DNA from: a virus
Length of the DNA: 55,997 nucleotides
IMG/VR virus record: IMGVR_UViG_3300048597_000462
Coordinates: 1-55,997 of that record
Direction: 5' to 3' (one strand)
The position numbers and the translations under genes were made by a program. Every line of letters starts with the position of its first letter. The first letter of the stretch is position 1. Below are positions 14,843-23,095 of this stretch, piece after piece. The notes beneath the pieces were generated by a model that was not told the origin of the DNA, did no database searches, and saw only the letters and a list, made by a program, of their open reading frames with translations.

Positions 14843-15166
14843 CTGTTTCAAAATATCGTGCTTAGCCTCCTTTTGGCGTTCCACTTCCAGCTTTAACTCC
14901 TTTACTTCATGCTCTTGCCGTACTAAATCTTCGTGAAAGTTAGATATTTTTTCCGATAAAGAAATAAACCGATTCTCAATTTTTAGAAGGGTCATTTCTC
15001 CTTGCAGCCTAATCGATTTATCTAACTCTTCTAACTTAGCCCTCATGGTAAAAAAGAAACCTACCGCTACCACTAACGGCACCAACAAACCACCAACGGC
15101 GGCAACATCCTGGATGGGATTATTAACATATTGATATGGAGGCGACTGGGTCTGTTGGGCGTTCAT
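14774..15166 (-). CDS. Membrane-anchored coiled-coil protein, 130 aa
   Basis: One transmembrane helix (AVGGLLVPLVVAVGFFFTMR, about residues 25-45) is followed by a long coiled coil (EELDKSIRLQGEMTLLKIEN and EHEVKELKLEVERQKEAKHD). Spanin or tail-accessory roles are possible but unsupported. It overlaps the convergent zinc-ribbon gene. Start ATG 15166 or 15178. Confidence 0.6.
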   Translation of the reverse strand: MNAQQTQSPPYQYVNNPIQDVAAVGGLLVPLVVAVGFFFTMRAKLEELDKSIRLQGEMTLLKIENRFISLSEKISNFHEDLVRQEHEVKELKLEVERQKEAKHDILKQLSAMGIDLYVIGENDRRHRTSE

Positions 15167-15191
15167 AATATTATCCACGTCTTACTTAATA

Positions 15192-15851
15192 CTAATTCAG
15201 CCAACCGTTTCTAAGCTTTAATAAATCTTCGTAACTACCGTAGTGGATACTGCATTTGCAATTGGTGCGGCATTGGCAAGCGGTCATGGGCAATGGCAAT
15301 TCCCCCACGGGTCTAATGCCCATAGCAAAATATCTGATGCAATCAGGGCAATTTTCTGCCCTATCATTAATCTTTCTGACGGCATATTGAGTCTGCCTGG
15401 AGGCAACGCCTTTCTGATAGCTTACCCGTGAGCCTCGGATGTAGGACGCCAATCTTTGGTCTAACTGCTTTCGTGACAGCTTCCCATCCCTTAAATCCTC
15501 CACCATTTTGCGCAAATAGGGATACTGATTGCGTCTCAATTCATTGGCAACGTCCAGGTAGTGAATACCGTAGGTTTGGTCTTTGCCGCCCCGTCCTATC
15601 CGCATTGCTTGCACATGGGCATCCCTAACCGATTCTGCCACCACCCTCTCCCAACTCGCCAGGGAAACTTCATTTCTAACTAGCCTATTGGTGGCTTCAA
15701 TAACATCGGTTAGGTAGCCAGCTTGTACCCGTTGGATTAACTGATTAACAGCTCGCTGGGGCACCGCCCGACCGTTGGGGTAGTAATAACGACCCTCCCG
15801 CTCAGACCATGTTAAATCACTTAATCCCAGGGCATCAATGATGTTTTCCAT
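15192..15851 (-). CDS. Phage head-morphogenesis-like protein (Mu F-like C-terminus), 219 aa
   Basis: The C-terminal region has CPDCIRYFAMG, a Pro-rich linker, then CQCRTNCKCSI, like the Cys cluster ending the phage Mu gpF/SPP1 gp7 head-morphogenesis domain, in which a W-x-x-A-R-x-C-x-x-C block and P-x-H/C-x-CxC close the fold. The N-terminal part is helical. It is smaller than typical minor head proteins and lies far from the capsid genes. An ATG at 15851 is preferred over TTG 15857. No obvious ribosome site. Confidence 0.55.
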   Translation of the reverse strand: MENIIDALGLSDLTWSEREGRYYYPNGRAVPQRAVNQLIQRVQAGYLTDVIEATNRLVRNEVSLASWERVVAESVRDAHVQAMRIGRGGKDQTYGIHYLDVANELRRNQYPYLRKMVEDLRDGKLSRKQLDQRLASYIRGSRVSYQKGVASRQTQYAVRKINDRAENCPDCIRYFAMGIRPVGELPLPMTACQCRTNCKCSIHYGSYEDLLKLRNGWLN

Positions 15852-15881
15852 AACCAATATTAAAGCCCGCCAATAAATGGA

Positions 15882-16094
15882 TTATTCTTTTTTCCCTTTA
15901 ATCGACTTTTTTACATTTGAAACAAAGGAATAGACGGCAAATATTGGCCAAAAGAAAACAGTGACAAAAAACGAAACAAATAAATTCACATAAGTCATTG
16001 TGCATTTGAAGTCAAGAAATACTTGACGGTGAAGGTAAAGCCCAAAAGCCAAATAAGAGGCGGCAACTAAAGTGATTAGAACAGTTAAAAACAT
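15882..16094 (-). CDS. Small membrane protein with two TM segments, 70 aa
   Basis: MFLTVLITLVAASYLAFGLY and YVNLFVSFFVTVFFWPIFAV are two transmembrane helices, with a Lys-rich end (KKSIKGKKE). Length, helix number and charged tail fit class II holins. No family signature is visible, and the adjacent genes do not encode an endolysin. Confidence 0.5.
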   Translation of the reverse strand: MFLTVLITLVAASYLAFGLYLHRQVFLDFKCTMTYVNLFVSFFVTVFFWPIFAVYSFVSNVKKSIKGKKE

Positions 16095-16099
16095 AATTT

Positions 16100-16540
16100 T
16101 TATTTAATGTTAAAGAATGGCTGTAAATCTACCACCCAGAAATATTCATATCTATTCCCAAGCTCGACCCTGATTTGAATTAAGTCTTTAATCTCATACT
16201 TTAACTCTAGTATTTTCTTGTAAACTCTTTTTCTTTTTTCGTCTGTCCACCCAATCAAAAGATACTTAAAACCTTTCTGACGTATTTTACTTAGATTATC
16301 TTTGATGACTTGAGTCGCCCAACTTACAGCTTCTATATTGCTTCCGGTGTATGTTGCGTTTATTCGCCGGGATCGCTTGGAATCTGCCCCTTTTCTTATC
16401 CAGTCATTAGCATATCTTCTATGGGGATGGGCAACCAAGGCAACCAACGCATACTCCGAGCTGTCACAGTAATACTTCTGTAACTTCAACCTTGCGTGTC
16501 GCCCATCGTTTAACTTTTTCTTGAAAACTAAATCAGCCAT
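16100..16540 (-). CDS. Hypothetical basic protein, 146 aa
   Basis: Not recognised. Arg/Lys/Tyr-rich (KLQKYYCDSSEYALVALV, RKRVYKKILELKYEI), probably nucleic-acid related. ATG 16540 preferred over TTG 16546. Five bases upstream of the small membrane gene; the promoter lies in the gap after the terminator at 16571. Confidence 0.5.
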   Translation of the reverse strand: MADLVFKKKLNDGRHARLKLQKYYCDSSEYALVALVAHPHRRYANDWIRKGADSKRSRRINATYTGSNIEAVSWATQVIKDNLSKIRQKGFKYLLIGWTDEKRKRVYKKILELKYEIKDLIQIRVELGNRYEYFWVVDLQPFFNIK

Positions 16541-16570
16541 TGTCAATGCTTAATTAGGTGGTCAATAATA

Positions 16571-16592
16571 AAGCCCGCTATGGGGACGGGCT
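16571..16592 (-). terminator. Minus-strand terminator
   Basis: AGCCCG pairs with CGGGCT around a 9-base loop; on the minus strand it is followed by TTTATTATT. It ends the P63C/MerR-like transcript. Confidence 0.6.
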
Positions 16593-16617
16593 AGGGGGCT
16601 AATCCTTGTTTGCCGGA

Positions 16618-16776
16618 TTAAAACGCTAAGTGATTATCGTCTTCCCATTCAGCCATCATTTGAAGAATAACTTCCCATTCCGAGTCGCATGGGCCATATA
16701 AATAACCACCCACGGCAATACAATAACTTTCATTTTCGCTAATTAGTCTTGGAGGGTTGCAGATTAATTTTGGCAT
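16618..16776 (-). CDS. Small acidic protein, 52 aa
   Basis: MPKLICNPPRLISENESYCI and a C-terminus ending EWEDDNHLAF. It overlaps the end of the MerR-like gene by 13 bases, and GAGGAC lies upstream of its ATG within that gene. No family recognised. Confidence 0.5.
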   Translation of the reverse strand: MPKLICNPPRLISENESYCIAVGGYLYGPCDSEWEVILQMMAEWEDDNHLAF

Positions 16777-17114
16777 AATTTGTTGTCCTCAATGGTAAGC
16801 TCAATCAAAGTGCCTTTTATTCTCTTTTGAAAGTCAAGAATTTGTTTGCTATTCCCATCTGCTCTTAACTCGTGCAATAGATCGTCTATTGATTTTATCT
16901 GTTCGATTACGACTTTTATAGTCTGCAAAGATAGCTTTTCTCTCAGCCGTTGGATAATTTTTAATTGAATAACTTGCTCAACACTGTATATAACAATTGG
17001 TCGTTTTGGGTTACCTCGTTTTTCTGGAACCACCAATCCCGTGCTGTCCAGATAGCTAAGTTTTCCTGCTTTGATACCTGTCATGGTTATGACTTCTTGG
17101 CGGGTAAAAGACAT
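16764..17114 (-). CDS. MerR-like HTH regulator, 116 aa
   Basis: MSFTRQEVITMTGIKAGKL, SYLDSTGLVVPEKRG and VYSVEQVIQLKIIQRLREKL follow the MerR pattern: HTH helix pair, wing, then a helix with a Q-LKIIQRLRE motif. The C-terminal part is a helical dimerisation region. ATG 17114 has CGGAGA eight bases upstream. It lies in the P63C transcription unit. Confidence 0.75.
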   Translation of the reverse strand: MSFTRQEVITMTGIKAGKLSYLDSTGLVVPEKRGNPKRPIVIYSVEQVIQLKIIQRLREKLSLQTIKVVIEQIKSIDDLLHELRADGNSKQILDFQKRIKGTLIELTIEDNKLCQN

Positions 17115-17134
17115 GATATTTCTCCGTTTGTTAT

Positions 17135-17551
17135 TTAACTTTTCCAATAATCATCCAAAGTAGTCCAATCTTTCTCTTGGATTTCCGAAGGATCAATCCC
17201 AACCTCTCGCCATTGTTGCTGGTACTCTTTGATGTCTTTTTCTTTTAGCCCCCAATGGTCAGTCATTCCGTTGGGGGTCGTGCCAGTGACACTCATTAAA
17301 TAGGCGACATCAAACATCAAGTCTTCACTTGCGAGACAGGTTACATAGGCACTATTAGCGGTTAACTCTGGATTTTTCCAGTCGATAATCAGCAACTCTA
17401 TTGGCTTCATTTTTAGTGCCAATTCAACCGCCGATCCGACTAATGGATGGGTATGGTCGAAAGATTTTGACTCAAGCTTATTCAGTTCTTTAATTGACTT
17501 GATATATTTTCTGACGATGGGCTTTTTTAGAATTTGTTCAACGGTAGTCAT
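17135..17551 (-). CDS. Hypothetical protein, 138 aa
   Basis: Not recognised. Mostly helical; Trp/Glu-rich C-terminus (EYQQQWREVGIDPSEIQEKD). It lies downstream of P63C with an operator copy (17588-17609) immediately before it, so it may be transcribed separately as well as with P63C. Its stop is 20 bases from the MerR-like ATG. Confidence 0.55.
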   Translation of the reverse strand: MTTVEQILKKPIVRKYIKSIKELNKLESKSFDHTHPLVGSAVELALKMKPIELLIIDWKNPELTANSAYVTCLASEDLMFDVAYLMSVTGTTPNGMTDHWGLKEKDIKEYQQQWREVGIDPSEIQEKDWTTLDDYWKS

Positions 17552-17587
17552 AATGTTGTAGTGGTAAAGCCCCAGACTAGCCGGAGC

Positions 17588-17609
17588 GTTTGTGGTTAAT
17601 CAAACGTGG
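17588..17609. promoter_or_regulatory. CACGTTTG operator, copy c
   Basis: GTTTG (17588-17592) and CAAAC (17601-17605) form an inverted repeat followed by GTGG. It abuts the P63C stop codon, exactly as copy a abuts the stop of the antirepressor gene, and lies 37 bases upstream of the 138-aa gene. Confidence 0.7.
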
Positions 17610-18377
17610 TTATTTGAGCTTGCCAGAAAATAGGCTTAATTGATATTTCCGGGTTTTACTCTGCTCTAGGAAAGCGACCACTTCACTAAGCGACCCGGCG
17701 CAGGTCATTAAAGTTATAACCTTTTTCAGTTGCTCCCCCAGTAATTCAATACCCTGCTCACTTAGATATTGATGGAGCTTTTTATTGGGGTCGGTTGCAG
17801 ACTGCCATGCCTTGATTTCCTCATAAACCCCTTTAGGCATATAGTCATAAACCATTTCCTTGGTGAGCCGTGCCCATAGCAGGGGACGTTTATGCCCAAT
17901 GGGTTGCAATCCGGTCAACCGGGATAGTTGGTCATAAAATTCAACGCTGAACCGGGGTTGCCAATCCGTGGGCACTGGCAAGCACATAATCTCGACAATC
18001 TCCCGCTCTGTTAACCGACGGGGAGGCTCCCATCCTAGAGTGGACTGGATAATGGTTCGCAGACCAACAGCTCCCAAAGCATCGTCGGTATCCTGGGCAA
18101 CCTCTTTCCCCTGGCGAGAGTAGTATTTAATTATGGCTGAAGCCAGCACATCGGGAATATGGTCTGCACTATCAAAGCTAAGCCCAGCAAAGGGTTTAAG
18201 GTTTTTGGGAGTGTTTTGGCCCGCACCCTCTATCAGTTTTAAAAGCTTGCGGATAGAACTCTCATGTACTCCACTTAGTCGGGCAGTGCCACGGCGACTA
18301 ACAAAGCCATGACCTTTTTCATCTACTGAAAATTCCTTGGCAATACTTTCGGGTAATTCAAAACTTACAATACTCAT
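17610..18377 (-). CDS. P63C-domain protein, 255 aa
   Basis: The C-terminal half matches the P63C domain: FSVEFYDQLSRLTGLQP, then KRPLLWARLTKEMVYDYMPK, KLHQYLSEQGIELLGEQLKK and a final MTCAGSLSEVVAFLE. This domain of unknown biochemical function occurs in phage regulatory proteins, often joined to KilA/Rha-type N-domains. The N-terminus (SIVSFELPESIAKEF) is similar in its first residues to the Rha protein. AGGAAGG is upstream of ATG 18377. An operator and TATAAT lie upstream, sharing a leader block with the Rha gene. Confidence 0.75.
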   Translation of the reverse strand: MSIVSFELPESIAKEFSVDEKGHGFVSRRGTARLSGVHESSIRKLLKLIEGAGQNTPKNLKPFAGLSFDSADHIPDVLASAIIKYYSRQGKEVAQDTDDALGAVGLRTIIQSTLGWEPPRRLTEREIVEIMCLPVPTDWQPRFSVEFYDQLSRLTGLQPIGHKRPLLWARLTKEMVYDYMPKGVYEEIKAWQSATDPNKKLHQYLSEQGIELLGEQLKKVITLMTCAGSLSEVVAFLEQSKTRKYQLSLFSGKLK

Positions 18378-18442
18378 CGTGAGCCTTCCTGTCTTAGGTT
18401 TACTGCCGTTGGGGACTCCCATCCCGTGAACGGCTTTCCCAT

Positions 18443-18476
18443 ATTATAACCTTCTGTTTGTAGCCACTCAAACGTG
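18443..18476 (-). promoter_or_regulatory. P63C promoter with CACGTTTG operator, copy d
   Basis: Operator GTTTGTAGCCACTCAAACGTG (plus strand; 18456-18476) split by one base over 20 is given here as GTTTG...CAAACGTG. On the minus strand it ends seven bases before TATAAT (18448-18443). The leader downstream includes GGAAAGCCGTTCACGG, almost the same as in the Rha leader. Confidence 0.7.
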
Positions 18477-18576
18477 TTAAACGCCACACCCGCCCCGACT
18501 TTTTCGGATTAAGTCGTAAAAGTGGACTAACGCATTGCCATGGTGTTATCCAACCCCAACTAAGTATGAATACTCA

Positions 18577-18614
18577 TTAAGCGGTGCTATAAAGTCTTCT
18601 ATAGAGGGACTTAA
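18577..18614. repeat. 38-nt intergenic palindrome, copy P3
   Basis: Starts TTAAGCGGTGCTATAAAG and ends TATAGAGGGACTTAA. It lies 77 bp before nrdA in the 314-bp divergent region shared with P63C. Confidence 0.85.
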
Positions 18615-18691
18615 CAGGGTAAGTAGTTACTACTGATGGTGGTAAAAGCCTTTGGTGGATTACTATACAGAGTCCTGCCATTGCCATTCCT

Positions 18692-20941
18692 ATGCAATCC
18701 AAATTGTCCGTTACGTCGAGTCATCAAGCGCAAGTAATCCGTCGGGACGGATCTTCAACACCGCTAAATATTGGCAAAATTCGGGCAGTGGTGGACTGGG
18801 CTTGTCTTGGGTTGGAAGTAAACTCCATCGCCCTAGAAGCGGGGCTAACCACTCGGTTAAGGGAAGGGATTAGCACTAGAGAGATTCAAGATAATCTGAT
18901 TAGCTGTGCTTTGGAAATGTGCAGTCCCAACGAACCAGATTGGCGTTATGTTGCTGGTCGCTTACACATTTGGAGTCTGTGGAAAGATACCTTGGTGCGT
19001 CGGGGTTATCAGTATGGTCAATATCTACGCACGGTGCAAACGAAGGTCACCAACGGGGAATATGACTCCCGCATCTTGACCTACAGCGAAGCGGAATTGC
19101 AGGAAGCGGGCTGTTGGATTAACTCGGACTGGGACACAGACTATGACTATGCCGGGGCGGTGTTGCTTACCAGCCGTTATCTTTTGCCCAATGAGTTGCC
19201 CCAGGAAGCATTACTCACCTGTGCTTTGTTGCTAGCTTCGGTAGAAGATCCCGATCGCCGTTTGCAATGGGCCAGAAGATTTTATGAGGCGATCGCTGCT
19301 CGACGCATTTCTTTAGCTACCCCTATTCTGGCTAATTTGCGAGTCCCCGGTGGTTCCCTGACCTCCTGTTTTATCGTGGCCATGGAGGATAACCTGGAAA
19401 GTATTTTTGGGGAAATCACCAATGCCGCTAGAATCTCTAAAAATGGTGGTGGGGTTGGAGTTAACGTTTCCCGCATCCGAGCCACCGGTAGTTGGGTAAT
19501 GGGTAAGCCCAACGCTTCCGGGGGAGTTATTCCCTGGACAAAACTGCTCAACGATACGGCGATCGCTGTTAATCAGGGGGGGCGCAGAGCCGGAGCCGTA
19601 ACCGTAGGGCTGGATGTGTGGCATTTAGATGTACCAGAATTTCTGGAAATGCAGGCGGAAAACGGTGACCAACGGCGTAAAGCCTATGATATTTTTCCCC
19701 AGTTAATCTTGCCCGATGAATTTATGCGGCGGGTAATCAATAAAGAAGATTGGACGTTGGTGGACCCCTACGAAGTTAGGGAAAAAATGGGCATTGAGTT
19801 AGCCGAGCTCTGGGGCGAACAGTTTGAAACTGCCTATCGGGAAATTGAATCAAACCTGGACACCACCATTACCCTCTACAAGCGTATTAATGCTAGGGAA
19901 CTGTTTAAGCAGATAATGCGTACCCAGGTGGAAACAGGGATGCCCTATCTTTCCTTTAAGGACACTATTAATAAAGCCAATCCTAATAAACATTTGGGTT
20001 ATATTCCTGGCACTAATCTTTGCTGTGAAAGTTTTAGTAACGTTACCCCCGGCCAGGATGCCCATTGCTGTAACCTAGTTAGCCTCAACCTTGCCAATCT
20101 AGACTTGCAAGACATTGCTGGGGTCAGTCAGATTGCTGTGCGGATGCTGGATAACACCATTGAATTGACTGCGCCTCCCTTTGCCGATGCCAAAAGCCAT
20201 AACAACAAATACCGCACCATCGGGGTGGGAGCCATGGGGTTAGCAGACTGGCTGGCTAAACGTCGTCTAAATTATGACGAGTTGGCAGACATTAACCGCC
20301 TATTCGAGGAAATTGGCTATTGGTGTACCCAATCCTCCATGGAATTAGCCAAGGAACGGGGAGCTTACCCCGCTTTTCCCGGTAGTGACTGGCAAAAAGG
20401 TTTATTAATTGGCTCCAAACCTGTCAGTTGGTTTCAAACTAATGCGGCGAAACCCGAACGGTGGGAAAAACTTGCCAACGATATTCAAACCCATGGCATT
20501 CGCAACTCCCACATCACGGCGATCGCTCCCAACACTTCCTCTTCCCTAGTCCAAGGTTGCACCGCCAGCATTTTGCCGGTCTATAGCCGCTTCTTTTACG
20601 ATAAATGGGCCAAGGGCACTGTCCCCATTGCACCGCCCTTCATTGGCAATTGTTTCTGGTTCTACCCGGAGAATAAAACCATGGACCAGCGCAAAGTAGT
20701 CAAAGCCGTGGCTGCCATCCAACAATGGACAGATACGGGCATCTCCATGGAGTTATTATTTAACCTCAATGCAGGTATTTATTTCCCAGAAGAACCGGAA
20801 AGAAGCCTCAATGCTAAGGACATTTTTGACACCTTGGTCATGGCATGGGAGTCCGGTTGTAAGGCTATTTACTATATCCGCACTGTGCAAAAGGATGACT
20901 TCAAGGATTCCTCTAATGGCTGTGTTGCCTGTGCTAATTAG
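18692..20941 (+). CDS. nrdA: Ribonucleoside-diphosphate reductase, class I large (catalytic) subunit
   Basis: NrdA reduces ribonucleoside diphosphates. An ATP-cone-type N-terminus (QVIRRDGSSTPLNIGKIRAV) is followed by the barrel: the first redox Cys in GGSLTSCF, catalytic N-L-C-C-E in TNLCCES, second Cys in DAHCCNLVSLN, a radical-path Tyr pair in KAIYYIRTVQ, and a C-terminal redox pair CVAC. All essential residues are present; 749 aa is normal for the family. Three HIP1 sites lie within it, a density higher than the rest of the window, hinting at recent host origin. No ribosome site is seen before the ATG. It ends convergent with the gene at 20938. Confidence 0.96.
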   Translation: MQSKLSVTSSHQAQVIRRDGSSTPLNIGKIRAVVDWACLGLEVNSIALEAGLTTRLREGISTREIQDNLISCALEMCSPNEPDWRYVAGRLHIWSLWKDTLVRRGYQYGQYLRTVQTKVTNGEYDSRILTYSEAELQEAGCWINSDWDTDYDYAGAVLLTSRYLLPNELPQEALLTCALLLASVEDPDRRLQWARRFYEAIAARRISLATPILANLRVPGGSLTSCFIVAMEDNLESIFGEITNAARISKNGGGVGVNVSRIRATGSWVMGKPNASGGVIPWTKLLNDTAIAVNQGGRRAGAVTVGLDVWHLDVPEFLEMQAENGDQRRKAYDIFPQLILPDEFMRRVINKEDWTLVDPYEVREKMGIELAELWGEQFETAYREIESNLDTTITLYKRINARELFKQIMRTQVETGMPYLSFKDTINKANPNKHLGYIPGTNLCCESFSNVTPGQDAHCCNLVSLNLANLDLQDIAGVSQIAVRMLDNTIELTAPPFADAKSHNNKYRTIGVGAMGLADWLAKRRLNYDELADINRLFEEIGYWCTQSSMELAKERGAYPAFPGSDWQKGLLIGSKPVSWFQTNAAKPERWEKLANDIQTHGIRNSHITAIAPNTSSSLVQGCTASILPVYSRFFYDKWAKGTVPIAPPFIGNCFWFYPENKTMDQRKVVKAVAAIQQWTDTGISMELLFNLNAGIYFPEEPERSLNAKDIFDTLVMAWESGCKAIYYIRTVQKDDFKDSSNGCVACAN

Positions 20942-21231
20942 TCGAGCGCTTCCATACTTTCACCATAAATTGTCCTTGCCACCCGTAAAAGCACCAAATA
21001 ACCCATCAAATCCCGTTCAACGTCTTCAGTATCATCGGATTGCCCTGATACCAACCGGGATAACTTGTCGTCAATCCTGACCTTGATTTGCTCAATAGCA
21101 TCAGCCTTGGAAAAAATCCGCTGGGGGCATAAAGCACTATTTCCATACTTGCGATTTTTATCAAGCAACATGAACTTTAGGTCGTCGCATTCCTGGGCAA
21201 TGAACATTGCCGCATCGGTGTTACTGATCAT
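20938..21231 (-). CDS. Nucleotide-modification-associated-domain-like protein, 97 aa
   Basis: LLDKNRKYGNSALCPQRIFS, RIDDKLSRLV and ERDLMGYLVLLRVAR resemble the DUF1599/Nmad1 pattern (KN-x-KYG, RI-DK-RL, D-GYL-LL), a fold linked to nucleotide or DNA modification. Similarity is from pattern only. AGGAAAAA lies upstream of ATG 21231. It is the last gene of the thyX-dcd operon and overlaps the nrdA end by four bases. Confidence 0.6.
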   Translation of the reverse strand: MISNTDAAMFIAQECDDLKFMLLDKNRKYGNSALCPQRIFSKADAIEQIKVRIDDKLSRLVSGQSDDTEDVERDLMGYLVLLRVARTIYGESMEALD

Positions 21232-21245
21232 AGATTTTTCCTTTG

Positions 21246-21476
21246 TCACTGATTTAACGTGGAGATGATTAACTTTGACTCCGGTGTTGGCTGCAAATTC
21301 ACCAACCAAGGTGACAATTCAACGTCAATGCCCAAGGATTCAATTTCGTCATACGTTTCCATCAAAATGTCCACCCAGTGATACCATCGCAAATTCATTT
21401 GCGTCCCCCTGCTTTCTTCTAAGCGTCGGTATAGGCGATGGCATCGGCGGAATAGGTGAAATACTTGCTTGGTCAT
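21246..21476 (-). CDS. Hypothetical protein, 76 aa
   Basis: Not recognised; helical and Arg/Trp-rich in the N-terminal half (FHLFRRCHRLYRRLEESR). Its ATG overlaps the upstream stop by four bases (ATGA). Part of the thyX-dcd operon. Confidence 0.55.
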   Translation of the reverse strand: MTKQVFHLFRRCHRLYRRLEESRGTQMNLRWYHWVDILMETYDEIESLGIDVELSPWLVNLQPTPESKLIISTLNQ

Positions 21477-21640
21477 CCTTTTGACTCCTGCACTTGGCGA
21501 TCACCGGGTTGCCAATAAATGCAGAGGTTCCACCACCAAAGCAGAATCCGATAAAATGGGTGCCCGAATTTTTCAGACTGGCTTAGAAACCCTATCCCCC
21601 ATAAACCGGAATATTTAGACTCAATAAGCTTAAATTTCAT
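21473..21640 (-). CDS. Small protein, 55 aa
   Basis: MKFKLIESKYSGLWGIGFLS then a Trp-rich segment (ILLWWWNLCIYW) that might insert in or lie on the membrane. Start overlaps the dcd stop by one base (TAATG) and the end overlaps the next ATG by four bases, strong evidence of a real gene in the operon despite its size. Confidence 0.6.
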   Translation of the reverse strand: MKFKLIESKYSGLWGIGFLSQSEKFGHPFYRILLWWWNLCIYWQPGDRQVQESKG

Positions 21641-22233
21641 TAGCCTTTACTCTCCATGACTGTTTTATCTCCGTTATAGCGGCCGGTCTGGGCGTAGGTT
21701 TTACGGGGAACTCCCAATGTAAGGCTGAATATTAACTGCCCCATTCGTAGCCCAGGGTAAAACGGCAGAGGCTCAGCATCCATATTAATAATCTCCATGG
21801 TTAGTTTTGAACCGTGCCATTGGGGATCACAAAAACCCGCTTCCATATGTTCGTACCACTCTCGTCCCCGGCTTGACTTTAACCGGAATTGGGCGCAGAG
21901 AAATTCCGGCAGGTTAAAGGTTTCCAGGCTGGACACCAATAGGCGATCGCCAGGGGGTAGCCAGTAAGGGTTCTCAACATCAAAACTACTGAGGTCAATG
22001 GGGGCATAGCCGCAGACCTTGCCGCCATCAATAACATTGCGGACGGTGCGAAGTTTTGCCGTGGTGCCAATCCGAATATCGAGACTGGCCGGATTAATTA
22101 GCCTAGGGTCATACTGCTCTACCATTGGCAAGGGATTCCCAATCCAGTGCCCTGTAAATAGATACCCTAGCCTGATATACCAAGGCACTTCGCCCCGGCA
22201 TAACTGGTCAATTTGATGGTCAACTAAAATCAT
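21640..22233 (-). CDS. dcd: dCTP deaminase / dUTPase-superfamily protein
   Basis: This family deaminates dCTP to dUTP or hydrolyses dUTP, supplying dUMP for thymidylate synthase. The sequence shows SLDIRIGTTAKLRTV (motif 1), FRLKSSRGREWYEHMEAGFC with DPQWHG (catalytic region), TMEIINMDAEPLPFYPG and LRMGQLIF (trimer motifs). The Arg and Glu of the active centre are in the expected places. 197 aa fits. ATG 22233 has GGAG seven bases upstream; TTG 22245 is an alternative. Directly follows thyX in the operon. Confidence 0.85.
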   Translation of the reverse strand: MILVDHQIDQLCRGEVPWYIRLGYLFTGHWIGNPLPMVEQYDPRLINPASLDIRIGTTAKLRTVRNVIDGGKVCGYAPIDLSSFDVENPYWLPPGDRLLVSSLETFNLPEFLCAQFRLKSSRGREWYEHMEAGFCDPQWHGSKLTMEIINMDAEPLPFYPGLRMGQLIFSLTLGVPRKTYAQTGRYNGDKTVMESKG

Positions 22234-22246
22234 TTTATGCTCCAAG

Positions 22247-23056
22247 CTAAGGGGCTAATTTTGCTTTTTTCCAACGGTTTTTCAGATACCATTCAGCAAC
22301 TTCAGGGCACCATATCTTAAACTGCCCCATCAACAATTCGCAGAACCATTGGCACTCCAATTGAGCGTCTTCCTTTGCTCTTAAATCGAGTAGGTGCATT
22401 AGAGAGCGAACATTGACAGACATCACAAAATGTTGCCGGTAATCAAATGGTAGAGTTCCTCTACAGTGTTCTTCACTAATACCTTTACTGCGGTCTAGAT
22501 AATATCGCCAAGCCGCATTGTAAATGGTCTCGTAATGCTTGGTTTGGTCTTCTTCGGTGTAGCTATATTTCTCACCTTTTCGGTTGGTATATTCCCCTAC
22601 CGGACGAACATAGAAGTTCTCAAGAATCAATCCCCTGACCGCATCTCCTAACGGCTGATTATGGTAATTAGGCAACTCGTTTATTTCTTCGACCATATTG
22701 ACAATCCTTTGCCCGGTATAGCGCATCGACTGCACATCAAAGGTTATACCGACCCGGTGGGTTCTGATCTGTTGGATAAGCGAATGGGGGAAGTTGCCGC
22801 AGGCTAGGGTAATCTGTGGGGCTTCAAAGCATCCATAATGCCCCCTTCCTCCAGCCAATAAATGCTTAACAATCCGCCTCCCGGCGACTTCCTCAACGTT
22901 AGGATTATCTTTAAACAATTTGAACGCCATGCCGTCTTTCCATTGCAGGTCATCATAAACAAAGTTTTCGCAATAATCCTGGTGCATGGCGGCATAAATT
23001 ACCTGTTGAGGGTTAGGTGTTGCCGCTATAGTTTCAATCCTGAATAAACTGTCCAT
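22247..23056 (-). CDS. thyX: Flavin-dependent thymidylate synthase
   Basis: ThyX makes dTMP from dUMP using FAD and methylene-THF. The diagnostic block is QIRTHRVGITFDVQSMRYTG, an R-x-H-R-(x7)-S-x-R form of the ThyX motif; NVRSLMHLLDLRAKEDAQLE carries the second substrate-binding region. 269 aa is within the family's range. ATG 23056 is chosen because a start element GTACACA lies just upstream; a longer start (Met 20 bases earlier) would put the promoter inside the gene. First gene of the dNTP operon. Confidence 0.93.
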   Translation of the reverse strand: MDSLFRIETIAATPNPQQVIYAAMHQDYCENFVYDDLQWKDGMAFKLFKDNPNVEEVAGRRIVKHLLAGGRGHYGCFEAPQITLACGNFPHSLIQQIRTHRVGITFDVQSMRYTGQRIVNMVEEINELPNYHNQPLGDAVRGLILENFYVRPVGEYTNRKGEKYSYTEEDQTKHYETIYNAAWRYYLDRSKGISEEHCRGTLPFDYRQHFVMSVNVRSLMHLLDLRAKEDAQLECQWFCELLMGQFKIWCPEVAEWYLKNRWKKAKLAP

Positions 23057-23068
23057 CTTTGCACTTAA

Positions 23069-23087
23069 TGTGTACAAAGTATTTTAA
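23069..23087 (-). promoter_or_regulatory. Start-element promoter, copy S4 (thyX)
   Basis: Minus strand TAAAAT, five bases, GTACACA (23075-23069). Ribosome site is weak (AAG). Divergent from Rha. Confidence 0.5.
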
Positions 23088-23095
23088 GGTTGCTT

